A DNA stretch of 7,305 bases from Candidatus Magasanikbacteria bacterium CG_4_10_14_0_8_um_filter_42_12 (GCA_002784795.1 PFLZ01000123.1:1-7305), one strand, 5' to 3'. Shown: positions 1-5,333, numbered from the stretch's first letter. A program made the numbers and translations. Notes: a model not told the origin generated them from the sequence alone.

Positions 1-20
1 GAAAACGTTCTTTTTTTGCA

Positions 21-53
21 TAACCTAGCTGTATATTAACATATGCTAGGTTA
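21..53. repeat. Perfect 9-bp inverted repeat (hairpin)
   Basis: TAACCTAGC at 21-29 is the exact reverse complement of GCTAGGTTA at 45-53, with a 15-nt AT-rich loop. The following bases (CTTTTCCC) are only a weak T-tract, so a terminator is possible but unconvincing. A separate run of seven T at 11-17 after GAAAACGTTC looks like the tail of a terminator whose left arm lies outside the window. The hairpin sits at the point where the broken frame at 50-417 becomes open, so it may mark a boundary of that fragment. Confidence 0.5.
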
Positions 54-417
54 CTTTTCCCACTAATTACCAAAAATTAACTACTGATAACTTATATAAA
101 TTAAGAAATTCCATATTACATTTTTATGGATTACCCAGGCAAAGCGAAGGTATTTCTTATGTATTAGCTCCAGACAATGAATCCATAAAAAAAACTAATA
201 TAAGTCTCGATATACTTTCCAAAGAAATAAAAAAAGAAAATAGAATAATTCAAGTAGACTCTCTAAAAAAATAGTTTGGTCAGGTGGAAAGATTATGCTT
301 CATGAGATGATAAAAAACATTCACGAAAATCCAGAACTTCATGTAAACGGTATTCAACGCATTTACAATGAAGTTGAAGATAGAGGGGTAGCAATAATTG
401 AACCCCCACAAAAATAA
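50..417 (+). pseudogene. Broken hypothetical gene, possible HEPN-like fragment
   Basis: The frame is open from 50 to a TAG at 272-274 and contains no ATG. It then continues naturally in the -1 frame from the A7 run at 265-271 to a TAA at 415-417. The joined product is about 120 residues, lysine- and isoleucine-rich and soluble, with protein-like character on both sides of the shift. Near its start it reads LYKLRNSILHFYGLP. The RNSILH part fits the R-N-x3-H form of the Rx4-6H motif of HEPN RNases, though one short motif is thin evidence. The last part can also be read as an independent 40-residue ORF from ATG 295, with AGGTGG seven bases upstream. Its stop lies four bases from the stop of the convergent ABC-F gene. 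The very low GC suggests acquired DNA. It could be a decayed toxin-like gene, an intact gene with a homopolymer error, or a frameshifted gene. The family is not recognised with certainty. Confidence 0.45.
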
Positions 418-421
418 ACAC

Positions 422-2218
422 CTACACTAACCTCCCCAACTCCCCTTCCATCCCATCAATCTTCTCTTGCGTAAGAAGCCACTCTTTTTCTACTCCCTCG
501 AGCTCGTAGGTGATATGATCTACCTGCTCTTTTTTTATCCGTGAAAAACTATTTGGATTTTGTTCAAACCACGCAAACAACTCTTGCTTTTCTTTTTCCA
601 GCTCCATCATCCTCACTTCTGCATCATGAAGATTCTTTTTTTCTTGCTTGAGCTCCTCCCGAATTTCGATGCGTCGTTCTTTCTTTTCGTTTGGTGCGAC
701 TTCCTCTTCTGCCAGCTCTGGCATGGCAATATGCAGACGCTCCTTCAGATGATAAATATAATTTTCATAATCATGAAGCGATCGACGTACTTTCCCGCCA
801 CCTACTTCAATAATACTTGTCGCGATATTGTTTACAAAGGTTCTATTGTGACTCACAAACAAAATCGTCGTATTTGTATTTGCAAGCCCCTCAGCGAGCG
901 CTTCTACCGTTTCAAAATCAAGATGGTTTGTCGGCTCGTCGAGGAGAAGGACATCATTCTTTTGGAGCAAGAGTCCTGCGAGACACAGCCGTGCCTTTTC
1001 TCCTCCACTGAGAACGGAAATTGGTTTTTTCAGATCATCGTCGTGAAACAAAAAATTTCCTGCCATCTGGAAGACATCCTGATCACTCACATCGGGCCCT
1101 GCCATATGGGTGAGATGGTCACCAACTTGATCTTTTGGATTGAGCATTTCTGGCACATGCTGGGCATAATACCCAATCCGAATATGCACCCCAAACTTGT
1201 ATGATCCTGCGAGAGGTGTCAGTGCGCCGGCAATAGTTTTGAGAAGCGTCGTTTTTCCTTGTCCATTGTTTCCCACAATCGCGACATGCTCTCCTCGCTC
1301 GATGTGAAATGAAATATCACTGGCAACCGTATACTCCGGATACCCGATCGTCATCTCATGCACAGAGAGCGCCGTTCCTTTTTTGTCAGAAATTGGGGGA
1401 AGATAAATCGACGCGGTGTTGATAGGATTCACGATCGTGATCGTCTGCAGTTTGTGCAGTTGTTTCAATTTTGATTGTGCTTGCGATGCTTTGGATGCTT
1501 TGTATCGAAATCGATCAACAAAGGATTGCAAGTGTCGTTGTTCTTTTGCAATTTTTTTATTGTACCTGCGTGCAAATTCTTCTTGTTGTTCTTTGTAGAG
1601 CAAATATGCTTCGAGTGGTTGCGGAAAAAAACTTGCTTTCCCCTGTGCAATCTCCAGTGTCTCGTTGCACGTCCGTTTCAAAAATTCTCGGTCATGCGAA
1701 ATGAGCAAAAAACTTCCAGAAAACGATCGGAGAAATTGTTCGAGAAGCAGCAGTGTCGAAAGGTCAAGATAGTTTGTCGGCTCGTCGAGGAGAAGAAGAT
1801 TCGGATCTTCGAGGAGCATCGCGACAATCTTCACTCGCATCTGATATCCCCCTGCAAAAGATCCGATCTCACGAGTAAGTTGTGTTTTTTTCAAATGAAA
1901 TTGTCCTGCAATTTTTGCACATTCCCATTCTTCCTTGCCACTCGACCGCATGAGAAATTGAATAATTGTCTCGGTAAGTTCAAATGGATTTTCTTGCTGA
2001 CGCAGATACCCGATGCGCGCACTCTGATGAATCTTTACCTCTCCATCTTCTGCTTCTTCGAGCCCCATGATGATTTTGAAGAGTGTGGACTTCCCTGCCC
2101 CATTTCTCCCGACTACACCAATATGCTGTCCAGTCGATACCGTCAAAGACAAGCCGTCAAAGAGTGGATCGATATCATACGACTTTTTCAGATTGTTCAC
2201 CTGGAGGAGAATGGACAT
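422..2218 (-). CDS. ABC-F family ATPase (YheS/Uup-like translation factor)
   Basis: This is a soluble twin-ATPase protein of 598 residues with no membrane segments. ABC-F proteins bind the ribosomal E site and relieve stalled or drug-blocked ribosomes; some give antibiotic resistance. Domain 1 has Walker A GRNGAGKST (37-45), a signature region FAGGYQ (about 121-126), Walker B LLLLDEP with catalytic Glu146, and switch His175. The interdomain linker (about 205-260) is charged and contains FVDRFRYKASKASQAQSKLK, the pattern of YheS-like members. Domain 2 has GNNGQGKTT (316-324), LSGGE (403-407), LLLDEPTNHLD with Glu428, and a SHNR switch near 457. A charged C-terminal coiled coil covers about 510-598. 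Length and architecture fit YheS-type proteins. The start at 2218 (MSILLQVNNL) is preferred because the 20 extra residues from an upstream ATG at 2278 are hydrophobic and precede the normal ABC-F beginning. No Shine-Dalgarno is visible. The first signature has Ala where Ser is usual. Housekeeping versus resistance function cannot be told from sequence. Confidence 0.95.
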   Translation of the reverse strand: MSILLQVNNLKKSYDIDPLFDGLSLTVSTGQHIGVVGRNGAGKSTLFKIIMGLEEAEDGEVKIHQSARIGYLRQQENPFELTETIIQFLMRSSGKEEWECAKIAGQFHLKKTQLTREIGSFAGGYQMRVKIVAMLLEDPNLLLLDEPTNYLDLSTLLLLEQFLRSFSGSFLLISHDREFLKRTCNETLEIAQGKASFFPQPLEAYLLYKEQQEEFARRYNKKIAKEQRHLQSFVDRFRYKASKASQAQSKLKQLHKLQTITIVNPINTASIYLPPISDKKGTALSVHEMTIGYPEYTVASDISFHIERGEHVAIVGNNGQGKTTLLKTIAGALTPLAGSYKFGVHIRIGYYAQHVPEMLNPKDQVGDHLTHMAGPDVSDQDVFQMAGNFLFHDDDLKKPISVLSGGEKARLCLAGLLLQKNDVLLLDEPTNHLDFETVEALAEGLANTNTTILFVSHNRTFVNNIATSIIEVGGGKVRRSLHDYENYIYHLKERLHIAMPELAEEEVAPNEKKERRIEIREELKQEKKNLHDAEVRMMELEKEKQELFAWFEQNPNSFSRIKKEQVDHITYELEGVEKEWLLTQEKIDGMEGELGRLV

Positions 2219-2299
2219 ATGCGAACATGCTAGCAGAAATAGAGAGAAAAATCCATATACAGGCCTGGTGTAACACATGCCAGGTGTACCACGTCTACT

Positions 2300-2328
2300 A
2301 ATGTAGAGTCATACCTATCTATTTTCAA
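2300..2328 (-). promoter_or_regulatory. Probable sigma70-like promoter of the ABC-F gene
   Basis: Read on the minus strand, TTGAAA (2328-2323) and TACATT (2305-2300) are separated by exactly 17 bases. Transcription would begin near 2293 and leave a leader of about 75 nt. The leader contains an imperfect hairpin, CCTGG/CCAGG at 2264-2268 and 2280-2284, extended by TGT/ACA around an AAC loop. The -35 matches consensus at five of six positions and the -10 at four of six. Confidence 0.5.
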
Positions 2329-2340
2329 TATGATATCCAC

Positions 2341-2456
2341 GCATTGGCATATCCGTCGCCACCACACCTCACTCTCTGCGTTGGGTATTTTTTGCCTCGG
2401 ATAACATCTGTATCCCACATACCGTTTCAAAAACCCCAATGCTCGGGGGGGTTTTT
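2341..2456 (+). ncRNA. Candidate structured leader RNA with attenuator
   Basis: No gene fits this stretch, but it contains nested complementary segments: GCATTGG (2341-2347) with CCAATGC (2436-2442), and inside it TATCCG (2350-2355) with CGGATA (2398-2403). A -10 element TATGAT (2329-2334) would place the transcript start at about 2341, the first base of the outer helix; its -35 (GAGTCA at 17 bp) is weak. The RNA would end in the terminator at 2429-2456, which lies directly before the start of the small membrane-protein gene. The outer helix uses bases of the terminator loop and stem, so the two structures compete. That is the layout of a riboswitch or attenuator. I do not recognise a known class. 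The same helices could form on the minus strand, so strand is inferred from the promoter and downstream gene. Confidence 0.4.
2429..2456 (+). terminator. Rho-independent terminator, probably an attenuator
   Basis: AAAAACCCC (2429-2437) pairs with GGGGTTTTT (2448-2456) around a ten-base loop, giving a G/C-topped stem with a T-tract. It is symmetrical and could act on either strand. No coding sequence ends next to it: the ABC-F gene starts 211 bp to the left and reads away, and the next plus-strand gene begins just downstream. This orphan position is the main reason to read it as a regulatory terminator in a leader. Confidence 0.7.
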
Positions 2457-2485
2457 CTATGCAGTATTCAGATAATGAAACGGAT

Positions 2486-2761
2486 ATGACTACAAAAATA
2501 CATAGCACAAACAGTTCTCTTCAAAAACAGAAAAACTTTCTCGAACATGACCTCAGCTTCACCCTTCCCTTTATTTTTACGAGATTAATTTCTATTACTG
2601 CAGGGTCAATTGTCCATGGTATTTTGGAACTTATTTTTTTGAACATCATTCTCTTTTGCATTGCAAAGATGATTATTCGAGCTATTCAACGAGGATACGC
2701 GATACTTTGCAAAAAGGGTGAGAAAAAAATACATACTTGCAACCTTGATGATTCTTTTTGA
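2486..2761 (+). CDS. Small hypothetical membrane protein
   Basis: This is an unrecognised protein of 91 residues if translation begins at ATG 2486. It has a polar N-terminus, a hydrophobic stretch from about residue 27 to 67 (LPFIFTRLISITAGSIVHGI followed by a second run containing LELIFLNIILFCIAKMII) that would form one or two membrane segments, and a basic, Lys-rich cytoplasmic-type tail. An ATG at 2459 would add nine residues but lies two bases after the terminator T-tract, so 2486 is preferred. Neither start has a clear Shine-Dalgarno. The gene lies directly behind the candidate attenuator leader, which suggests conditional expression. No terminator is seen after it. The reading frame could be fortuitous; the continuous hydrophobic segment and the upstream regulatory layout are what favour a real gene. 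Confidence 0.5.
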   Translation: MTTKIHSTNSSLQKQKNFLEHDLSFTLPFIFTRLISITAGSIVHGILELIFLNIILFCIAKMIIRAIQRGYAILCKKGEKKIHTCNLDDSF

Positions 2762-2789
2762 ACATATATATATCAGCAAGTACTTACTA

Positions 2790-2818
2790 TTGACTTTTTT
2801 ACAATGATAAGCTATAGT
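2790..2818 (+). promoter_or_regulatory. Strong sigma70-type promoter of the lipoprotein gene
   Basis: TTGACT (2790-2795) and TATAGT (2813-2818) are separated by 17 bases. Each hexamer matches consensus at five of six positions. Transcription would start near 2825, about 48 nt before the start codon at 2873. The leader can form a small hairpin (CCT 2840-2842 with AGG 2858-2860, and GCGT with ACGC inside) that would partly cover the ribosome binding site. Confidence 0.7.
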
Positions 2819-2857
2819 TTCCCGTCACGTTGGGATTTCCCTGCGTGCACACGCCTC

Positions 2858-2865
2858 AGGAGGGG
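2858..2865 (+). promoter_or_regulatory. Strong Shine-Dalgarno of the lipoprotein gene
   Basis: AGGAGGGG lies seven bases before ATG 2873 and fixes that start. It stands out because the other confident genes in the window have little or no Shine-Dalgarno. Confidence 0.8.
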
Positions 2866-2872
2866 CTAGACA

Positions 2873-3352
2873 ATGAAACCAGCAGGTTTGATCATTCTCG
2901 CACTCTGGCTCGTCCTCTCGGGCGGAGCCGGATGTGCATCGGCGTCGGCGTCGCGAGATGCCGACATGACCATGGTCAAGGAGACCAACGAGAGCATCGT
3001 CGTGATGATGATCGAAGAGACGACGGTGCTGGGGAACTTCCTGCTCAAGTCCTACCAGGATTTGGGCGTCAACCCGCATCAGGAGCTCCCGATTGACGGG
3101 AAGGATTTGGCGGCGATTGTCGCTCGGTTCAACACGCTCCTCGGGCAGAGCGCCTTCCACGAGAACACGGCGCGACTCGTCAGTGACGATGAGCGCCGAC
3201 TTCTCGATCTCCCCGGCCCTCCGGCCTGCAAGTGCAACGAACTTGTGGTAGAGAACCCCATTGAGGGGAAGATCTACTACATCTACGTGCACGGTGGTAA
3301 GCCGGACTTCATGGGCTGGTGGCCAAGCCACCGACCCGACTCAACGGAATGA
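2873..3352 (+). CDS. Putative secreted lipoprotein, unknown family
   Basis: The product is 159 residues of unrecognised family. The N-terminus is a short basic end (MK) followed by a hydrophobic core (about 4-15) and SGGAGC, which suggests lipoprotein processing before Cys21. The lipobox is imperfect because -3 is Gly, so ordinary secretion is an alternative. After an Ala/Ser-rich tether come a mixed helical region (about 30-115) and a C-terminal segment with CKC (Cys119, Cys121) and aromatic-rich IYYIYVHG and DFMGWWP stretches. The gene has its own consensus promoter, a strong Shine-Dalgarno and its own terminator. It is markedly richer in GC than its neighbours, with C/G-ending codons, and so looks foreign to this chromosome. 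A long open frame on the opposite strand is judged a by-product of high GC. No function is proposed beyond envelope association. Confidence 0.75.
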   Translation: MKPAGLIILALWLVLSGGAGCASASASRDADMTMVKETNESIVVMMIEETTVLGNFLLKSYQDLGVNPHQELPIDGKDLAAIVARFNTLLGQSAFHENTARLVSDDERRLLDLPGPPACKCNELVVENPIEGKIYYIYVHGGKPDFMGWWPSHRPDSTE

Positions 3353-3400
3353 CACAGTGCGCCCTCCCGGCATACCGCCGAGCCGGCGCTGATACATGTA

Positions 3401-3425
3401 GACCCACTCTCTTCGGAGGTGGGTC
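3401..3425 (+). terminator. UUCG-capped terminator of the lipoprotein gene
   Basis: GACCCAC (3401-3407) pairs with GTGGGTC (3419-3425). Inside, after a bulged T, CTC pairs with GAG around a TTCG loop, the very stable cUUCGg tetraloop. ATTTGCTTTC follows, a broken T-tract. A second small hairpin, CGCCG/CGGCG around AGC, lies at 3376-3388 just upstream. Confidence 0.75.
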
Positions 3426-3475
3426 ATTTGCTTTCTATCGCATTCTCTTTTACTATGAATACTATAACAGCCTCC

Positions 3476-3492
3476 AAAGCCTCACTGGCTTT
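3476..3492. repeat. Short hairpin upstream of the GFA-type gene
   Basis: AAAGCC (3476-3481) and GGCTTT (3487-3492) form a perfect 6-bp stem with a TCACT loop. It is followed by the related segments GGCCTTCT and AGCCTTCT directly before ATG 3516. A weak TATAAC -10 lies at 3463-3468. The element would be in the 5' leader; no function is evident. Confidence 0.35.
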
Positions 3493-3515
3493 CCAGGCCT
3501 TCTAAGCCTTCTTCT

Positions 3516-3872
3516 ATGAATGAACAACGCCACCACGGCAGCTGCCACTGCGGCGCTGTCGCATACGATGTGACCATGTCACTCGACAACACGATCACCT
3601 GCAACTGTTCTATGTGCGGCCGCGCTGGAACCATTCTTGCGTTTGTCCCAGCAGAAAAATTCACCCTTCTCTCAGGTGAAGACAACCTCACCAGCTACAC
3701 ATTTAATAAAAAAATAATTGACCATCTCTTTTGCAATGTCTGTGGCATCAAACCATTTGGCAGAGGAAAAGATCAGGATGGCAATGATACGGTTGCAGTG
3801 AATGTAAGATGCCTCGAGGATGTAGATCTCACAAAACTCGAGCCCTATCACTATGACGGCAAAAATGCGTAA
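3516..3872 (+). CDS. GFA/CENP-V domain zinc protein
   Basis: This 118-residue protein matches the GFA family (glutathione-dependent formaldehyde-activating enzyme-like, CENP-V/GFA fold). The seven family cysteines are visible: Cys10 and Cys12 in GSCHCGAV, Cys29, Cys31 and Cys34 in CNCSMCGRAG, and Cys73 and Cys76 in LFCNVCGIKPF. In characterised members these hold two zinc ions. The second half has the usual GRGKD-like turn and a VNVRCLED segment. Family members are cytoplasmic. Some act on S-hydroxymethyl-glutathione, but most are uncharacterised, and nothing here indicates glutathione metabolism, so the substrate is unknown. The length is near the family minimum and the domain looks complete. 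No Shine-Dalgarno precedes ATG 3516; the bases before it are pyrimidine-rich. It lies behind the lipoprotein terminator, so it is transcribed separately or by read-through. GC is ordinary for the window (37% over 3661-3720). Confidence 0.9.
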   Translation: MNEQRHHGSCHCGAVAYDVTMSLDNTITCNCSMCGRAGTILAFVPAEKFTLLSGEDNLTSYTFNKKIIDHLFCNVCGIKPFGRGKDQDGNDTVAVNVRCLEDVDLTKLEPYHYDGKNA

Positions 3873-3914
3873 ATAATTCCCCCTCTATAAACAGCCAAAT
3901 CATGTTTGCTAGCA

Positions 3915-3942
3915 TTGCGAATCATGTTTTTTCAATTATAAT
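3915..3942 (+). promoter_or_regulatory. Candidate promoter of a noncoding transcript
   Basis: TTGCGA (3915-3920) and a consensus TATAAT (3937-3942) are separated by 16 bases. Transcription would begin near 3949, pointing into a region with no gene that ends in the terminator at 4112-4144. Two copies of AATCATGTTT lie at about 3898-3907 and 3920-3929, the second inside the spacer. Confidence 0.45.
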
Positions 3943-4049
3943 AAATGTCTTTTATATCCAAAGGGTTTTAAGGGGAAAGCTGTTTGAGCCTCAACGCTTG
4001 TCAATGAGTACTTTTTTAGTGCCGACACAGGCGAGTTCTTTCCCTTAAC

Positions 4050-4107
4050 ACTTTTTGTTCCTTTCCTGTCTGCCGACAGGCAGGTTGGTGACAAAAAGTC
4101 AGGAAAG
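4050..4107. repeat. REP-like palindrome with crossing repeat arms
   Basis: The core, CCTGTCTGCCGACAGGCAGG (4065-4084), can form either CCTGTC/GACAGG with loop TGCC or CTGCC/GGCAG with loop GACA. Around it ACTTTTTGT (4050-4058) is complementary to ACAAAAAGT (4091-4099), and CTTTCCTG (4061-4068) to CAGGAAAG (4100-4107). These two pairings cross, so they are a pseudoknot or two alternative states. From memory, CTGCCGACAGGCAGG-type palindromes recur in Patescibacteria genomes; this is unverified. Confidence 0.65.
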
Positions 4108-4111
4108 AAAT

Positions 4112-4144
4112 AAAAAACGCTCTGAGCATTTCGAGCGTTTTTTT
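4112..4144. terminator. Strong bidirectional terminator
   Basis: AAAAAACGCTC (4112-4122) pairs with GAGCGTTTTTT (4133-4143) around a ten-base loop, an 11-bp stem with T-tracts on both strands. It lies 16 bp beyond the stop of the DUF1189 gene on the minus strand and also ends any plus-strand transcript of 3516-4111. Confidence 0.9.
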
Positions 4145-4160
4145 ATCTACTTATGTACAA

Positions 4161-5018
4161 TTATTTTTCTTCATCTTTTGTCACTGACGAATCTATCTGT
4201 GTCGGTGGCGTCTTTTTCATACCATAGAAAATCGCGCCAAACATGAATCCAAGCAATACCGCACTATACACGTACGGAATCGGATACCCGAGAAAAATCA
4301 TACCGAGTTGCAACAATGTTGGCACCGTGAGTGCATGCACACCGATGGTGAATACCTGCCAATACGTCACAGGTTTGCGATCTGCTCGCGCGACAACAAA
4401 TACCAGCCACGCAACAATTCCAAGATAAAACAACTTTCCAAGCCCAAGAAATACGGCGACAAAGATACCGACAAGAGCAAACAACCATATCATTGTTCCT
4501 TGAAAAAACGTTGCGATTTTATCACTCACCTGCTGTTTTGTCAGAGTAAATGATGGGACATTTTTTATATACTCTGTCTGTACGGGTTCATCTCCTGCAT
4601 CATATATTTTTACGAGCTTGCTCGTGATCACGATCGCTGGCATGTCATCTTGTCCCTCCCCGCGCACGTCTTCTATGCGTACAGAACTCGTGGTCACCGT
4701 GTCAATATACAGGAGCCCATCACCATCATTTCCATCCAATACTTTGCGATACGGCTGGTCGAGATCGGTAATACGAAATGTTTCATCCTGCACAGACATG
4801 GTAAAATCTGGCGTATTGTCTGTGAGTTCATCCCAGAGCGTGAGTGCTTTTGACGAAAAGCCACGCGTGAGCCAAAACCCTGATATCAGGACGGTGATGA
4901 AGAAAAGAACAAAAAAATATGCTATAGCACGCCACATGTTCATCCGCTGTTCCGCCATCCACTTGACGTCATAAAAACTCTTGTAAAACGCTGTTGCGAT
5001 GTGTTTGAGAAAATTCAT
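4161..5018 (-). CDS. DUF1189-like integral membrane protein
   Basis: The protein has 285 residues. The N-terminal cytoplasmic stretch (FYKSFYDVKWMAEQR) followed by TM1 (about 31-50), a large external domain (about 52-172, with LTDNTPDF and MPAIVITSKL stretches) and four further hydrophobic segments (about 175-192, 195-210, 219-243, 247-266) fits the DUF1189 family. That family is known from Firmicutes and candidate phyla; its function is unknown. The tail is short and acidic. ATG 5018 is the natural start, since the usual amphipathic DUF1189 beginning follows directly. No Shine-Dalgarno precedes it; the upstream bases are AT-rich and contain the direct repeat TATATTTGGAT/TATATTTCC. The gene is separated from rpmG by the rpmG terminator and a large inverted repeat, so it probably has its own AT-rich promoter, which I could not define. 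The family call is from remembered architecture. Confidence 0.8.
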   Translation of the reverse strand: MNFLKHIATAFYKSFYDVKWMAEQRMNMWRAIAYFFVLFFITVLISGFWLTRGFSSKALTLWDELTDNTPDFTMSVQDETFRITDLDQPYRKVLDGNDGDGLLYIDTVTTSSVRIEDVRGEGQDDMPAIVITSKLVKIYDAGDEPVQTEYIKNVPSFTLTKQQVSDKIATFFQGTMIWLFALVGIFVAVFLGLGKLFYLGIVAWLVFVVARADRKPVTYWQVFTIGVHALTVPTLLQLGMIFLGYPIPYVYSAVLLGFMFGAIFYGMKKTPPTQIDSSVTKDEEK

Positions 5019-5049
5019 AGGAAATATAATCCAAATATAACAAATTTTT

Positions 5050-5130
5050 ATCCGAATCTACAAATATCCGAATTGCTACAAATCTTCTAAGAACGATATT
5101 CGTAATATTAAGATATTTGTAGATTCGGAT
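5050..5130. repeat. Perfect 19-bp inverted repeat, 43-bp centre
   Basis: ATCCGAATCTACAAATATC (5050-5068) is exactly repeated in inverted orientation at 5112-5130. The unit ATCCGAAT..CTACAAAT occurs three times: 5050-5065, 5066-5083 (with TG inserted) and inverted at 5130-5115. There is no ORF. It lies between the rpmG terminator and the DUF1189 start. It could be a small nonautonomous element, a protein-binding array, or a hairpin in the DUF1189 leader. From memory, similar TTTGTAGATTCG repeats occur between genes in Patescibacteria; unverified. Confidence 0.8.
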
Positions 5131-5137
5131 TACAGAT

Positions 5138-5168
5138 AATAAAACAAAACACCCCTGTTACGGGGCGT
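5138..5168 (-). terminator. rpmG terminator
   Basis: On the minus strand ACGCCCC (5168-5162) pairs with GGGGTGT (5155-5149), including one G-U pair, around a six-base loop. TTTTGTTTTATTAT follows. It lies ten bases beyond the rpmG stop. Confidence 0.8.
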
Positions 5169-5177
5169 AGTGTACCA

Positions 5178-5333
5178 TTACTTGGTTTCCTTGTGCAATG
5201 TATGTGTGCCGCAGGTAGGGCAAAGTTTCTTGAGCTCGAGGCGATCCTTGAGCTTTTGTTTATTTTTTCGAGAAAAATGATTGACGTTCTTGCACTGCTC
5301 ACACTGCAGCTTGATCATCTGTTTCTGTGCCAT
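5178..5333 (-). CDS. rpmG: Ribosomal protein bL33
   Basis: This 51-residue basic protein has the bL33 pattern: an N-terminal beta segment (KQMIKLQCEQCKN), a basic middle (NKQKLKDRLELKK) and a C-terminal CPTCGTHTLHKETK. It keeps the four zinc-binding cysteines (Cys11, Cys14, Cys38, Cys41), so it is the zinc-binding form. It is part of the large ribosomal subunit near the E site. It begins at ATG 5333 and ends with TAA at 5178-5180. There is no Shine-Dalgarno; the leader is about 27 nt. The gene has its own near-perfect promoter and its own terminator, so it is a single-gene unit, not next to secE/nusG as in many bacteria. Confidence 0.97.
   Translation of the reverse strand: MAQKQMIKLQCEQCKNVNHFSRKNKQKLKDRLELKKLCPTCGTHTLHKETK

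Larger units (their letters stand above)
3949..4144 (+). ncRNA. Candidate structured noncoding RNA, about 195 nt
   Basis: The stretch has a good upstream promoter and a strong 3' terminator but no plausible ORF. Its first half folds into a long hairpin. TTAAGGGGAAAG (3968-3979) pairs with CTTTCCCTTAA (4038-4048) with one bulged G. An asymmetric internal loop follows (CTGTTTGA against GAGTT), then GCCT (3988-3991) with AGGC (4029-4032), TGTC (3999-4002) with GACA (4024-4027), and GTACT (4008-4012) with AGTGC (4018-4022) around a five-T loop. The second half holds the REP-like palindrome at 4050-4107. The layered, interrupted stem is more typical of an RNA than of a simple terminator. It does not match tRNA, tmRNA, RNase P RNA or 6S RNA as far as I can see. 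It could instead be a dispersed repeat with no RNA role, or the 3' end of the GFA transcript. Confidence 0.4.

Noticed and set aside
560..2233. Several plus-strand open frames inside the ABC-F gene
   Set aside because: They are antisense to a clearly recognisable ABC-F protein and give Cys/Phe-rich products with no domain pattern.
2219..2278. Upstream ATG at 2278 as the ABC-F start
   Set aside because: It would add 20 hydrophobic residues before the normal ABC-F beginning, and there is no ribosome binding site in front of it.
2230..2508. Minus-strand open frame of 92 codons across the intergenic region
   Set aside because: It runs through the terminator hairpin, has no recognisable motif and overlaps the ABC-F start; complementary segments and promoters explain the region better.
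2825..3331. Long open frame on the minus strand (168 codons) opposite the lipoprotein gene
   Set aside because: High GC opens the antisense frame. The plus-strand reading has a promoter, Shine-Dalgarno, signal peptide and terminator; the minus frame has none of these and a low-complexity Arg/His-rich product.
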